DNA of 64,000 bases from positions 30,616,322 through 30,680,321 of the forward strand of contig NC_061771.1 of assembly GCF_022458985.1 (NCBI RefSeq), given 5' to 3'. The DNA is from Mugil cephalus. Lineage: Eukaryota > Chordata > Actinopteri > Mugiliformes > Mugilidae. The position numbers and the translations under genes are program-made. Below the pieces are notes generated by a model. It was not told the origin of the DNA and ran no database searches. It was given only the letters and a program-made list of their open reading frames with translations. Shown piece by piece: positions 10,801 to 20,900 of this stretch (positions are counted from its first letter, which is position 1; each line of letters begins with the position of its first letter).

Positions 10801-13800
10801 TGAATTTATTATTTAAAATTGATTTTACAACTCTCATGGATTGCATTATGGAGCAGTCGGCATGGCAACTGGTGGTCACCATTATGTCACATCCTGTTTA
10901 TATCAAGCCACATAACAAACTAAAACAAAACTTATCCAAAAACAAAAATTGACACTTTGACACATGAACATTTGTTGACGTTACTGCGGCCTCCAGACAT
11001 CAGGGGGAGCTGTTTATGCTTTGCCTGTTAACAGTTCCTCTGTTCATCTTTGTACCATCAATGGTGTAAGCCAACAGTGTTTAGGCTAAAGTTTGCTGGT
11101 TAAGGCTCATATTATTTTTCAGGTGGCCAGGAAGTGTGTTTTGGATCAGGTGAACCACATCCTGTTCTCCGATGAACACATACCTGAGTACGTCATTTTG
11201 ATCAACACCACAGACTGGCAGGGACAGGTGCGTGTCCTCCCTCACACATCCTGTATAATCCATTAATAGCTGATGTTTCAGATTGAACAAAGACAAACAA
11301 ACCTCTCGTTGTTCCTCGTCTCTCTCTTCAGTATCTGTCTGAGGTTCTGTTCGATCAGCCAATCATCTGCACCGTCTCAGCCGCTGATGTCCAGGCTGCA
11401 CTCAGCGCCGTCATCGCTCGCATCCAGAGATTGTAGGAACCATCTGATCCACATGTGAATGCAGTGATATGACTCTGACCTGTGTCTGACCTAAAGCTTT
11501 GGCTCTCGATGTGTTTTCAGCTGTAACTGTAACTCCCAGACTCCGCCCACGGTGAAGGTGGCGGTGGGTGGAGATCAGGTTTACCTCAGCACCGTCCTCT
11601 GTTGCTTCGTGGAGCAGCTGGCCAGCAAGACGCCTGATTGGCTGAGCTATGTCCGCTTCCTCATCCTACCTGTTGGTACGCAGTGGCAATTTTAGTTTGG
11701 AAATTCTGGTAGGGCCATGCAGGGAAATCTTGAAATGCAATCCAGAAATATCGTAATCAATGTCCTCACACAAAAAAACAAAACAAAACAGCAGCAATTG
11801 AGAGAGGAGACACAGCACCCGACAACAAACAGGTGACGCCAAAATTGCAGCTGAATACCATCGCACAAACAATGCCAATCTGAGGACATATATTATCATA
11901 TCAATAGCGCCACCAAATGGCAGTGTACAAGATCTCAATCAATCAAATACTCAAGACCCAGACAGTTACATGACAACAATAAAAACACACCTAATACACA
12001 GCAATTAATATACAAAATCACCACACAATATACCACAGTCAAACAGCCATTTCAGCACCACAGACAGGTGAACAGCTCCATGAGGCTGTGTCCCTCACAC
12101 ACACCCACACACATATTAATTAGGCATTATGCAAATTCCACAATAATTTAACTAGATCATCAATTACATTTAGACTGAAAATAAATTAGACTCACCAAGC
12201 ACCTTTTTGACATGCTCCTAGTTGATCAAGTTTTCTGCTTAAACCACTCCTGGTTGAATGACCTAGTTTTGTCTTTTCCCTCTTGAAAAATGATTACATC
12301 CTTCCGCTCAAGAGGTTACGTCCTAAAACAAACACTAGCCAGGTAGTCAACTCCATTCACCATGCAACAAATGAATGAAACTTGAATTAGCTACCAGTAC
12401 GTTCCTTTGCCATGTTAGCCGAGCTAACAAAGGCTGTCCAGACCCCACCGCAAATGAAAACTGTGGACATTTCATTGGGGACAAAGTTTATTACCTATTA
12501 ACTTATGCGCAACAACATTTTTGACACAGGAAAACTTATAAAAGCTGATAATCCTTGTCTGCACAGTAGCGCCCTCTAGTGGGGCCATGCCATGTTATTA
12601 GCCTGGAGGCCAAACCACTCTCCTCCATCTAGAAGATGTTTCTGGAGTAAAGTTGGTCTGGAATATTTTCTTCTTCCCCTCCTCCTCTTCCTTCTTTACC
12701 ATATCTTCCTTCTTCTTCTCTTTCTCATCTCTCTGCTTGGACTAAATCTATCTTTCTGTTTCCTCCTTGTGGGGTAAACATCATGTGAGGTGAGGACCTC
12801 TCATTGGTGCATAAACCTGGTACCGCTCATGATCCTTTTCCCATGATGCTCCTGTGTTCCCCAGGCATCCACCCGCTGGCCAAGTACCTGTCCTCCCTGG
12901 ACGGGAGGTTCAGTGGTCTCTTCATGGATGCTGGATGGAGGGAGCTGTTTGGACAATTGGAGCCTCCTCCTCTGGGTAAAGAACAAATGTCAAACACACA
13001 CACACACACACACACACGCAAAATCATGGAGACTGTGGCGTGGAGACAACATTAATGACGACACAAGGAACAATGGGAAGGCAGGGCAGGGAAAATAAAT
13101 ACATATGAGGGCTGACAAATGACAAGACACAGGTGAAACAGATCAGGGCAATGACACCAGGAGAAACCAATTAACAATCAATGGACACACGAGGAAACAC
13201 AGACAGGAAATCCAGAACTTAACAAAATAAAACAGGAAACACCACACATGACCCTGAACAGACATGACAAAAACACAAGGACACACAACAGACAGGAAAT
13301 TAAGAAAAACAACGAAATAAAACAGGAAACTCTAAAACATGATCACAAAAATAAGACAGACATAGAACCTTGGCAATTATTAATTATAATTATTAATTAT
13401 ATTTTATATTTTAATAAATATTATATGTTATTTTAAATAATAATTATACTATAGTTATTTAACAAATAAACATTCTCCTGTTAATTATTTCCTATGTTGT
13501 CAGGCATCTTAGGGTTAGTTCGGATCATATTTTCAAACTGTCCAAACTCACCTCAACCAGTGACTGAAATCAAACCAGTCCTGTAACTATTGACTTTTAT
13601 CTTCTTAGTAATATCCTGTTTGGTGATGTCTTTTATTGGATCTATTGTCCTGTTCTATGTCTTGTTTTTGTGTTACCTGACTAGAGACTGTCTGAATAGA
13701 TGCTCATTAATCTTCACTGTTCTTATCAAATAAATAAATAAACTGAATTTATCTTCACTCAGATCCAGTGGGCGTGGCCAGTCGTGTTTCTCAGTATTTG

Positions 13801-15301
13801 TCTGGAGCAAATGTTTCTCACCCATGTCCGATCTCTGAGGCCATGCTGACCTGCAAACACAAGAGGTACGAACCTCCTCCTCCTCCTTCTTCTTCTTCAT
13901 GTCTCCAACTACAGACACTGAGAAGTTCAGTCAGATAAAATTAAAAATAAATACATCTTACCTCCAAAGAACCCACAGGTTTTTCCAAACTAGCTTCTTT
14001 TTCGGGGTCTTTGTGTTTGATCACAGTGGCCATCAGAAGAACTGCAGCTACTTTTAACGGGTTAAACTGGCTGAAGCTTTAGTTGTAGCTTAATTAGCTT
14101 TAGCTCCAGAGGTGAATGTGACCTGTGTCTGTCTCCTCCTGTTCAGCCTCGACAATGACTCCTGTCAGAAGTTTGTTCCTTTCATCGCGGTAAGAAGTTC
14201 AAACCGTTTCCTCTCAGTGTCGCCTTCACTCGGTTCACTCCACGTTTCTCTGTTCTCAGCTGGTGAAGGTCGGAGTCGTGGAGCACGACTTCCTGTCCAC
14301 CTCAGGTACTCCATCATCGTCTTCCTCTTCCTCTTCATGTCTACCGTCATCTTCATCATCGTCTTCCACTTCATATCCCTCTTTCTCTTCTTCGCCCTTT
14401 TCACCATCCTCTTCCTCTTCATCCATCTCCTGATCTTCATCATCCCTTATCTTTGTCCTCTTCTTCATTCTCTTCATCATCATCTTCCTCATCCTTGTCC
14501 TCTTCCTCCTTTTCTTCATCATTGTCTTCCTCATCCTCTTTTCTTGTCCTTATCGTCTTCATCATTCTGTTCCTCTTCATCGTCCAATGACTTTCTGTGT
14601 TGACGTCCACAGTGGACTCTGATGACACCACACTGGGATCTCCTCCCTCCCAATCAGGAGCCCCCTTCACCTCCACGCCGCCCCCCTCCCCCTCCATCAG
14701 GTACTTCCTGGTAGCTTATTTCCAAAATGGCGGCGTTTCCTCCGACATCAGAATCCTAACCTGTGTCCTGTGTGTCCCCCACATCTTCCGTCCAGCTGTC
14801 CAGCCGAGGTGATGGGTCTACAGGTGGACTACTGGAGCAGTCAGGCCGGCGGAGGAGGAGGAGGAGGAGGAGAGAGGAGGAAGGAGGTTGGCATGAAGAA
14901 CACCCTGAAGAGCAACTTCCGCTGTCTTCAGGTGTCGAGGCTCGGAGGAGGAGATGTGATGAGTATGACGGTGGTTACGAAGGAGAAGAACAAGAAAGGT
15001 GACGGAAAAAAGATGATGATGGTGATGATGGTGATGATGATAATGATGGTGATTATGATGATGGTGATGGTGATGGTGATGATGATGGTGATGGTGATGA
15101 TGATGATGATGATGGTGATGATGATGGTGATGATGATGATGATGATGGTGATGATGATGGTGATGATGATGATGAAGGTTGTCTTGTCAGTCATGTTCCT
15201 CAGTAAGAAGATGAAGGAGAAGGAGGCGGAGTCGAGGAGTCAGCTGATTGAAGGCATCAGCAGGCTGATCTGTACCTCCAAACACCAACACACACTCAGA
15301 G

Positions 15302-15357
<56 letters not shown>

Positions 15358-16351
15358 TGATTGACATGTGACACTAACGTTTACAACGTCCACCATTTTG
15401 GTTCCTATCCTCAGGTCCACCATGATGATAGCTGCCCCCCCCCCTTCCACACCCTAGACATATTTATATGAGAGTTACCTCATGGTTTAGACCAGTGTTT
15501 CTGAACTGGTGGGTCGCAATCCAAAAGTGCAGGCCTCTTTTCAATGATTCACAGACCAAAAAGTTTTAGAAACATAGAATTAACAGTAGGTGGCCCCTAC
15601 CATTCCTCACCATAGAAGAAGATCGTTTATCGTTTTTAGAACATAGAAGAAGTTTCTTTAGATTTACTAATTTAGCTGATAATGGAGACAGAAGAAAAGT
15701 TAACTTTGTAAACTTGAATCCTTTTGAATTGCATTGGTTGTCATAGAGTCCATAAATGAATACTCAGCTAAAGCTACATATTCTGGATTTTGGATTTCTC
15801 AGTAGTTTTATTTTTTCATTTCACATAATGAAAGGCTAATGTAATGTTAGCTAGTTTAGACTTACATTGTTTATGCAAATATTAGCTAGTTTATGTTTAA
15901 GTTAGCTGGTTCTGGCTAACACCACTTAAGCCAGTGTTATGTAGTTTACGCTAATGTCACCTAGTTTAGACTTACATTGTTTAGGCTAATATTAGCTGGT
16001 TTATGTTTAAGTTAGCTGGTTCAGGCTAACATTACTCAGACTAATAGCTGAGTATTAGCTGGTTTGGGTTAATGCTACCACCAGACAAACCATCACGATA
16101 GCACCAGAACCCAGATGGATGTTAATATTTATATGTACACGAATCATTGTAAAAATGTTTGTTTTTAGTCGGACTGAAAGGAAAAAAAAATTTATGCAAG
16201 GCTGACTTCCTGGTACCTGTTTCTGGTTCCTCTCTCAGTGTCCATAGACGGGGTGGAGTGGAACGACGTGAAGTTTTTCCAGCTAGCCGCTCAGTGGCCA
16301 ACACATGTCAAACACTTTCCTGTTGGGATCTTCGGCTACAACAAGCCCTGA
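4853..16351 (+). CDS. pacs: PACS-family (phosphofurin acidic cluster sorting) protein, PACS1/PACS2-like, complete
   Basis: PACS proteins are cytosolic adaptors that bind acidic-cluster cargo such as furin and link it to AP-1/COPI; PACS2 also acts at ER-mitochondria contacts. The 24 coding exons are: 4853-5043, 6948-7035, 7141-7230, 7600-7725, 7817-7973, 8208-8299, 8376-8453, 8533-8592, 9144-9295, 9410-9473, 9719-9760, 9847-9935, 10205-10334, 11123-11227, 11332-11432, 11521-11675, 12865-12975, 13763-13865, 14147-14189, 14260-14305, 14613-14700, 14796-14998, 15191-15301 and 16239-16351. All are GT/AG and in phase: 845 codons, somewhat shorter than human PACS2 and PACS1. Poly-Gly follows the start, then [11 protein letters not shown]. 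The cargo-binding region (residues ~64-215) has [20 protein letters not shown] and [19 protein letters not shown]. Next come the acidic cluster [17 protein letters not shown] and the [13 protein letters not shown] linker. The conserved C-terminal region has [31 protein letters not shown] and [14 protein letters not shown], ending at [15 protein letters not shown]. Residues mix PACS1-like (C-terminus, HSNLKDVSV) and PACS2-like ([13 protein letters not shown]) states, so the paralogue is unresolved and a third ohnologue is possible. Confidence 0.93.
4862..4898. repeat. GGA trinucleotide run inside pacs exon 1
   Basis: A GGAGGT/GGA run encodes the poly-Gly tract right after MDRG. Human PACS1 also has a Gly-rich N-terminus. 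The tract length is likely to vary between individuals. Confidence 0.8.
6060..6140. repeat. GGGTTAGCGG(C/T)ATTAGCA repeat in pacs intron 1
   Basis: Four to five degenerate 15-base units with a TTAGC core, in the large first intron of pacs (5044-6947). The rest of 5100-6050 has only an AGCTT run near 5780-5805 and AT-rich sequence; no gene is seen. Confidence 0.75.
6405..6795. repeat. GTTAGCTGGTTTAGGCTAAT minisatellite, array 1
   Basis: Degenerate units of about 20-27 bases (GTTAGCTGGTTTTAGCTGG, TTTAGGCTAATGTTAG) run almost to pacs exon 2. The same motif forms arrays at about 15830-16075 and 25540-26580 in other introns. Confidence 0.85.
7238..7585. repeat. ATCC/ATTC tetranucleotide array in pacs intron 3
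   Basis: About 350 bases of CATCCATCCATTCATTCATG-type repeats fill nearly all of the intron between exons 7141-7230 and 7600-7725. The array ends about 15 bases before the acceptor of exon 4. Long open frames across it on both strands are repeat artefacts. Confidence 0.92.
7978..8140. repeat. GAGACAA-rich repeat in pacs intron 5
   Basis: Degenerate GAGACAAAGAGACAACACGAGAC units make up most of the intron between pacs exons 5 and 6. Confidence 0.75.
8600..8830. repeat. TTAGCATACAGTTAGCATG minisatellite in pacs intron 8
   Basis: Degenerate units around TTAGCATACAGTTAGCATGGTAA and ATATGTGTTAGCATA; another TTAGC-core array. The following 8830-9140 is AT-rich with runs of ATTAATTA and shows no gene. 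Confidence 0.8.
9358..9387. repeat. GAT trinucleotide run in pacs intron 9
   Basis: Nine or ten perfect GAT copies in a 114-base intron just upstream of exon 10. The intron opens with an in-frame TAA, so its retention would truncate the protein. Confidence 0.85.
10590..11055 (+). repeat. Dispersed repeat (GATATCGATGCCC family), copy 1
   Basis: In pacs intron 13. It shares AGACTGTATA..AT..TGACGACATGTCTCC, CACTTCCTC.CATTGG, GATATCGATGCCC.GCCCAC, TTTAATTAATACT and GGCATGGCAACTGGTGGTC with 21890-22510 in the same order. It is probably a nonautonomous fish transposable element; its family is not named. Confidence 0.75.
11681..12590 (+). mobile_element. CAGTGGC-ended nonautonomous DNA element, copy 1
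   Basis: Fills most of pacs intron 16. It starts CAGTGGCAATT and is homologous, with many matched blocks, to 41258-41972: TTTTTGA.ATGCTCCT, CTTAAACCAC..CTGGTTGAAT, AAAACTTATAAAAG and AG.AGCGCC.TCT.GTGGGG. The second copy ends GCCACTG, the inverse of CAGTGGC, which suggests hAT-like terminal inverted repeats. No transposase is seen. Confidence 0.65.
12990..13018 (+). repeat. CA dinucleotide run downstream of pacs exon 17
   Basis: About 12 CA copies begin roughly 17 bases inside intron 17, just after the donor of exon 12865-12975. Confidence 0.9.
13060..13350 (-). repeat. Dispersed repeat related to 39790-39970
   Basis: Read on the minus strand it has TTTCCTGTTTTATTTTGTTAA, TTTCCTGTCTGTGTTTCC and GGTTTCTCC. 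The same blocks occur in order on the plus strand at about 39790-39970. It sits in pacs intron 17. Confidence 0.6.
13500..13745 (-). repeat. Dispersed repeat, copy 2 of 3 (inverted)
   Basis: The reverse complement contains GACATCACCAAACAGGATATTACTAAGAAGATAAAAGTC followed by ACAGGACTGGTTTGATTTCAG, matching 4195-4340 and 24600-24690. It ends near pacs exon 18. Confidence 0.7.
14306..14612 (+). repeat. Polypyrimidine-rich pacs intron 20
   Basis: Nearly the whole 307-base intron is CTTCCTCTTCATC-type sequence, so the transcribed strand is purine-rich. It yields spurious Lys/Glu-rich and Phe/Ser-rich frames on the two strands. No exon is seen within it. Confidence 0.8.
15012..15178 (+). repeat. 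GATGATGGT triplet array filling pacs intron 22
   Basis: ATGATGGTG triplets make up almost the entire 192-base intron between exons 14796-14998 and 15191-15301. The intron length is a multiple of three and its frame is open. Confidence 0.93.
15303..15355 (+). repeat. CA dinucleotide run abutting the pacs exon 23 donor
   Basis: About 25 CA copies start directly at the donor sequence G|GTAACACACA of exon 15191-15301. Confidence 0.93.
15830..16075. repeat. GTTAGCTGGTTTAGGCTAAT minisatellite, array 2
   Basis: Units such as TTAGCTGGTTTATGTTTAAG and GTTTAGACTTACATTG in pacs intron 23, the same motif as 6405-6795 and 25540-26580. The stretch 15380-15830 holds nothing recognisable. Confidence 0.8.
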
Positions 16352-16565
16352 AGCTCCTCCACCTCCTCACCTGGATCACATGACCCCCTGTGGGCGTGTC
16401 CAGGTGAGACAACCTGTTGTACCTTTTACTTTTTTATATGACATGTATTTATCACTTCTTGTAAAAATGTCTACAGAGCTTCATGTGTTCATTCGTAGTT
16501 GTTTTATTTATTTTATTTATTGTAGGTGGATGTATTGCTCATTAATGTCTGACTTGTAAAGTTAT

Positions 16566-16571
16566 ATTAAA
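16566..16571 (+). terminator. Candidate pacs polyadenylation signal
   Basis: ATTAAA about 215 bases after the pacs stop at 16351. A TTTATT-rich stretch at 16499-16522 could serve slc8a on the minus strand, which would make the two 3'UTRs overlap; this is not shown. Confidence 0.4.
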
Positions 16572-17279
16572 CAGTTGTCATAGCAGCGAAAAAATTGATG
16601 AACGTGCAGCTTCATTGTTAATCAGTGACTGTTAAGATTTCAACAAAGAGACAAACAACCACTAACAGGCTCATGATGTGTAAACGTAGCAATTAATCTC
16701 GAAAGATTTCACCTGTAAATCTTAGATCTAGGGAATCCTGAATGGTACAAACTGTATTACCCATGATGCTCAGCTACTGAAGATCCCTGGAAGAGTTGCC
16801 TCAGTTAGCAGAGCCTTTAATGTTCAGTCAGATCATGTTGTTGTTTACTTTCAATCACTGCTCATCTGTCAATGTGTGAAACAGAACAAAAAGTCATTCT
16901 GATCTCTGTCAGACGTCTGTTTTCAGAGCTGTGGTCCAGTTAAGTGTGAGAAGGACAGCACCGAAGACATGTCGCTAACTCTACTTTAATATTTCAACAG
17001 TTTACATCATCGAAATCAACCAATCACATCAGAGAATATCTGTTAACTAATGGATCCACTGCTGCGGCAGAGTCTCTTTACAGTAAAGACTGACTACATT
17101 TCACACTCAGTGCAGATACAGGATTCATGTTGGTGCAACACTATTGCAGTTGTCCTGCAGGTTTTCAGAGCTACCTCCTTCATCGTGGACTCTACGGTGG
17201 ACGTGGTGTCAAAATCCATGCTCGTCAAAAATAAACAGTTTAGGTGTCTGTGAAGGTTCTCAGTCGTCTAAAAAAAAAC

Positions 17280-17420
17280 AAAGTTGAAACAAGGACAACT
17301 GGACTGGTAGAGTTCCTTGAAGACGTTTCATCCAAGTCTTCAGCTCTGAAGGACTGGTGGGGGTCTGGGGCTGGGGTTTAAAAAGGGACATCCGTCAGAA
17401 ACTTTAGGTTAAACACTGCT
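17280..17420. repeat. Dispersed GACGTTTCATCCAAG repeat
   Basis: CAACTGGACTGGTAGAGTTCCTTGAAGAC...TTCATCCAAGTCTTCAG recurs, diverged, at about 37690-37800 and 45005-45210. Between 16600 and 17970 nothing else beyond presumed 3'UTR and spacer is recognised. Confidence 0.6.
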
Positions 17421-17973
17421 AAAGTGTTCAGGTGAGTCCTAAAGGAAAATGTGAAAATGAACGGTGTTGGAAGTCAGCAGCCTGAGAGGTTCCACTTGAA
17501 CCTTTTCCATGTTAAGTCCTGGATTAGGGTGAAACAAACTAAAAGAACTTACACAGTTTGAATGTGATTTTTAAGACCAGTTATCAAAGAAGCTTTATAA
17601 ACCTGTCAGAGCTGTGATATATTCTTTGAAACCATTTGAAGAAGCAGTTTGAACCTTCAGATGTTCTGAACCTTTAGACCAATGATGATGAACGACTGGA
17701 GGTTCACCCAAAACCCATCAGGACGTTCATGGAGCTGTAGAATCCTTTAGAACCTGAAAGAACCTGTTAAGAGTCCATTAGACTTGTTTACCCGTGTAAA
17801 AACCTGTCCATCAGAAGCCTTAGGAATCCGTCTAGCTGTGGTACCCTGCTACGACCTTTAAATATCTACCCAACCTTAGACTAACAACACATCATGTAGG
17901 AGGAACCCTTCTGCAGGAACCTAATCCACTAGAACCCATTAGAACCTCCTGGGACAGGTCCATAGCAGAATTC

Positions 17974-20900
17974 CTAGAAGCCCTTGACGTGGCAGTAGGC
18001 CTCCAGCGAGGAGAAGACGATGTACATCAACCACAGGCTGAAGAACAGCGTCGTGGTGAGGATCTTCGGGATCCGAGGGCCTCCGAGCTCCCCTCCGATC
18101 TCTGGTCGGCGCCGGTAGATGAGGACGGCGATGCAGATGAAGGCAAAGATGGTGAAGAGCGTGACGGAGAAGGCCAGCGTTCCCGGGTCGACCCTGAACT
18201 CCTCACCTTTGAAGTAATGGTAGATGGCAGCGATGGACCAGGCCACACCGATACCCAGGAAGACGTTGACGGCGTTACTTCCCGTCACGTTGCCGATGGA
18301 GGCGTCGGCGTATTGGTCCTGGATGGCGGCCACCTTACTGGCGAAGGTGTCTGATGGAGAGGAAGCGGAGATCAGTTCCACTGCAACAATATTAATTTCG
18401 TGTTAAAATTTTGCGTCAGACCTGGAACGGACGTGCCCAACGCCACAAACACCACGGCAGTGACGGAGTCTTTGAGGCCGACGGTGCAGCCGAAATGTGA
18501 TGCCAGGTCTCCGATCACCGCAGTCAGGAGGCCGATGACTGAGATGGAGACAACGAAGCAGGCCCAGCCGTTCCAGTAGTCGGTGGGAGGAACGAAGGCG
18601 AACAGAAGCTTCCAGAAGACAGTGAGGAAGTGCATGACGTAGTCAAAACAGGAGGGGAGCTTCTCCTCGGCACATTCATCGTCATCATCGTCATCACCTG
18701 ACCCGGACAGAAACATGAGTCAACACAGAACCAGATCATCGTTTAAAAGAGACACAAAATAGTTGTAAACAGGCTCATGGCATGTACATGATTTCATCTC
18801 TGAATCCATTTTAATTGCAGCAGTGTCTTTAACCCTTTATGGTGCGTGGAACCATATTTGGTAACTTCAGCACATTTAAATTACGTCCCTGTTTCTCTCA
18901 GTGAGGTTTATTGTCATGTGGTTTACATTCAGTCAATCAGAGAAGATCAAGGAAACATTCTCAGGTCTAATCGGGGTCTAATGTGGTCTTCGAGGTCCAC
19001 CTCTGAATGAACTCTGAGCACAACTGATTGATTAGGAACCTTGAAGAAGAGGAAGTGTCCTAATGTTGTCTAATGTGATAATGTTGACAAGTGTTTGAAT
19101 CAGCTCTGATGTATTAATGGTCTAAATACTTGTTTACATTTGTTCACCACTTAAGGACAAGAAATCATACATGGCAAATTAATTAATCTTGATTTATTGA
19201 AAATATATATGTGACATCTTCTGGCATCCTACAATGACACTCTAGAGTTGAAATTTAGAATTTCCAGGTATTTTAATGAGCGGGTTAAATAAAGGGTTAA
19301 GAGAGATACCGGTACCAGAGCTGACGGTAATGGCTTCAATGAACTGCTCCCTCCAGCTGTTGGTCCCAATCACCAGAGCCAGATTGGTCTTCTTAATGAG
19401 TTTATCCACGGTGCTCTGAAACATGAGGTGCCAGGAAACAAGAAAAATAAAGAAATGATTGTGACCAAGTAAACCTGTCTATCCTCAAAGGTCCCCCAGA
19501 TATCTCCAAACTAATATCTTTAGACTAAAAACAAGTAGATTTGTGTTGATGCAAGTAAAATATGAAGTGAAAAACGTAGCCAGAAGTAACAGCTGTGACT
19601 TCAATGTCAGTTCAGATGACAAGTTATAGTTTAATATTAATAATCACAGGATTCACCTGATGATTGACCTGATAACTTAGAGTCAGAAGAACAGAAGAAA
19701 AGGTTGTTTGGTTTGGACTCAGCATCTATTCTTTGTGTTTACCACTAGTGAAAGGGTTGAACTGTAACAAGGAGACTGGTGCTATGGAGACATGAACCTA
19801 ACAGGAAGTGTCTCTAAACAGGAAGTGTCTCTAAACAGCAAGTGTCTCCACCTTGAACTCGTACGACTCCTCAATGACCACCTCCAGTTTGACGTGTTCA
19901 CCGAGCATCGGTCGACCCATCTCTGCAATCCTCCGCTCCTCCTCCTCCTTCTTCGTCAGCGCCTCCTCACCTCTTTCTTCTGAAAGAGAGAGAATGAATG
20001 GATGGATAGATGGATGGATGGGTGATAGATGAATGGATGGATGGAGGATGTACCAGTGATGCTGACGATGGTTGAGGGGGCGGGGTGTTCTCGTCCCTGG
20101 ACCTTCCTGTATACGTCTGTACCTGAACAACATGAAACCAGAACCTGAAGGAAACAGCTCATTACTCAGAAACAGAGTAGTCATTAAATGATGCATTCAG
20201 GTGCTTCTTATGTCCACTAATGTTAGGAGGAGCTACAAATAGCTGGGATGTTAGGAAGCTAGCTAGAGCTACTATTAGCTGAGAGGCTGGGAAGCTAGGC
20301 AGAGCTACAATTAGCTGGGATGCTAGGAAGCTAGGAGGCGCTACAATCTACTGGGATGCTAGGAAGCTAGGATGCGCAATTATTAGTTGGGATTCTAGGA
20401 AGAGCTACGATTAGCCGAGATGCTAGGACATTAGGAGGAGCTACTATACTTGGAGGCTGGGAACCTAGGAAGAGCTGAGAAAAGCTAGGATGTGCTATTA
20501 TTAGCGAATAGGATAAGAAGCTAGGAAGAGCTACCATTAGCTGTGATACTAGGAAACTAGAAAGAGCTACCATTAGCTGTGATACTAGGAAGCTAGAAAG
20601 AGCTACCATTAGCTGAGAAACTAGATAGCTAGGATGAGCTACCATCAACTGGGAGGCTAGGAAGCAAGGATGAGGTATTATTAGCTGAGAGGTTAGGAAG
20701 AGCTAGCATTAGCCGAAAGGCTAGGAAGCTATGAAGAGCTACTATCAGCTAAAGTGAGCCACTGGTTCCTGAAACATTTCCATCTGAATACTCATTATTT
20801 AAATTATTATTTAAATAACTTAATTTCTAAAAGTGCACTACAATACCCATGAGACTCATGTTAGCATTGCCATGGAGACAAAACTAGTCAAACCAAAGTG

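Noticed and set aside
14112..14697. 163-codon plus-strand frame and Lys/Glu-rich minus-strand frames
   Set aside because: Polypyrimidine intron plus bits of pacs exons in other frames; no domain.
14770..15360. 196-codon continuous frame taken as one exon
   Set aside because: It is exon 22, intron 22 and exon 23 of pacs read through; PACS homology requires removal of the middle. Kept only as an intron-retention finding.
17989..18354. 121-codon plus-strand frame
   Set aside because: Antisense shadow of the last slc8a exon.
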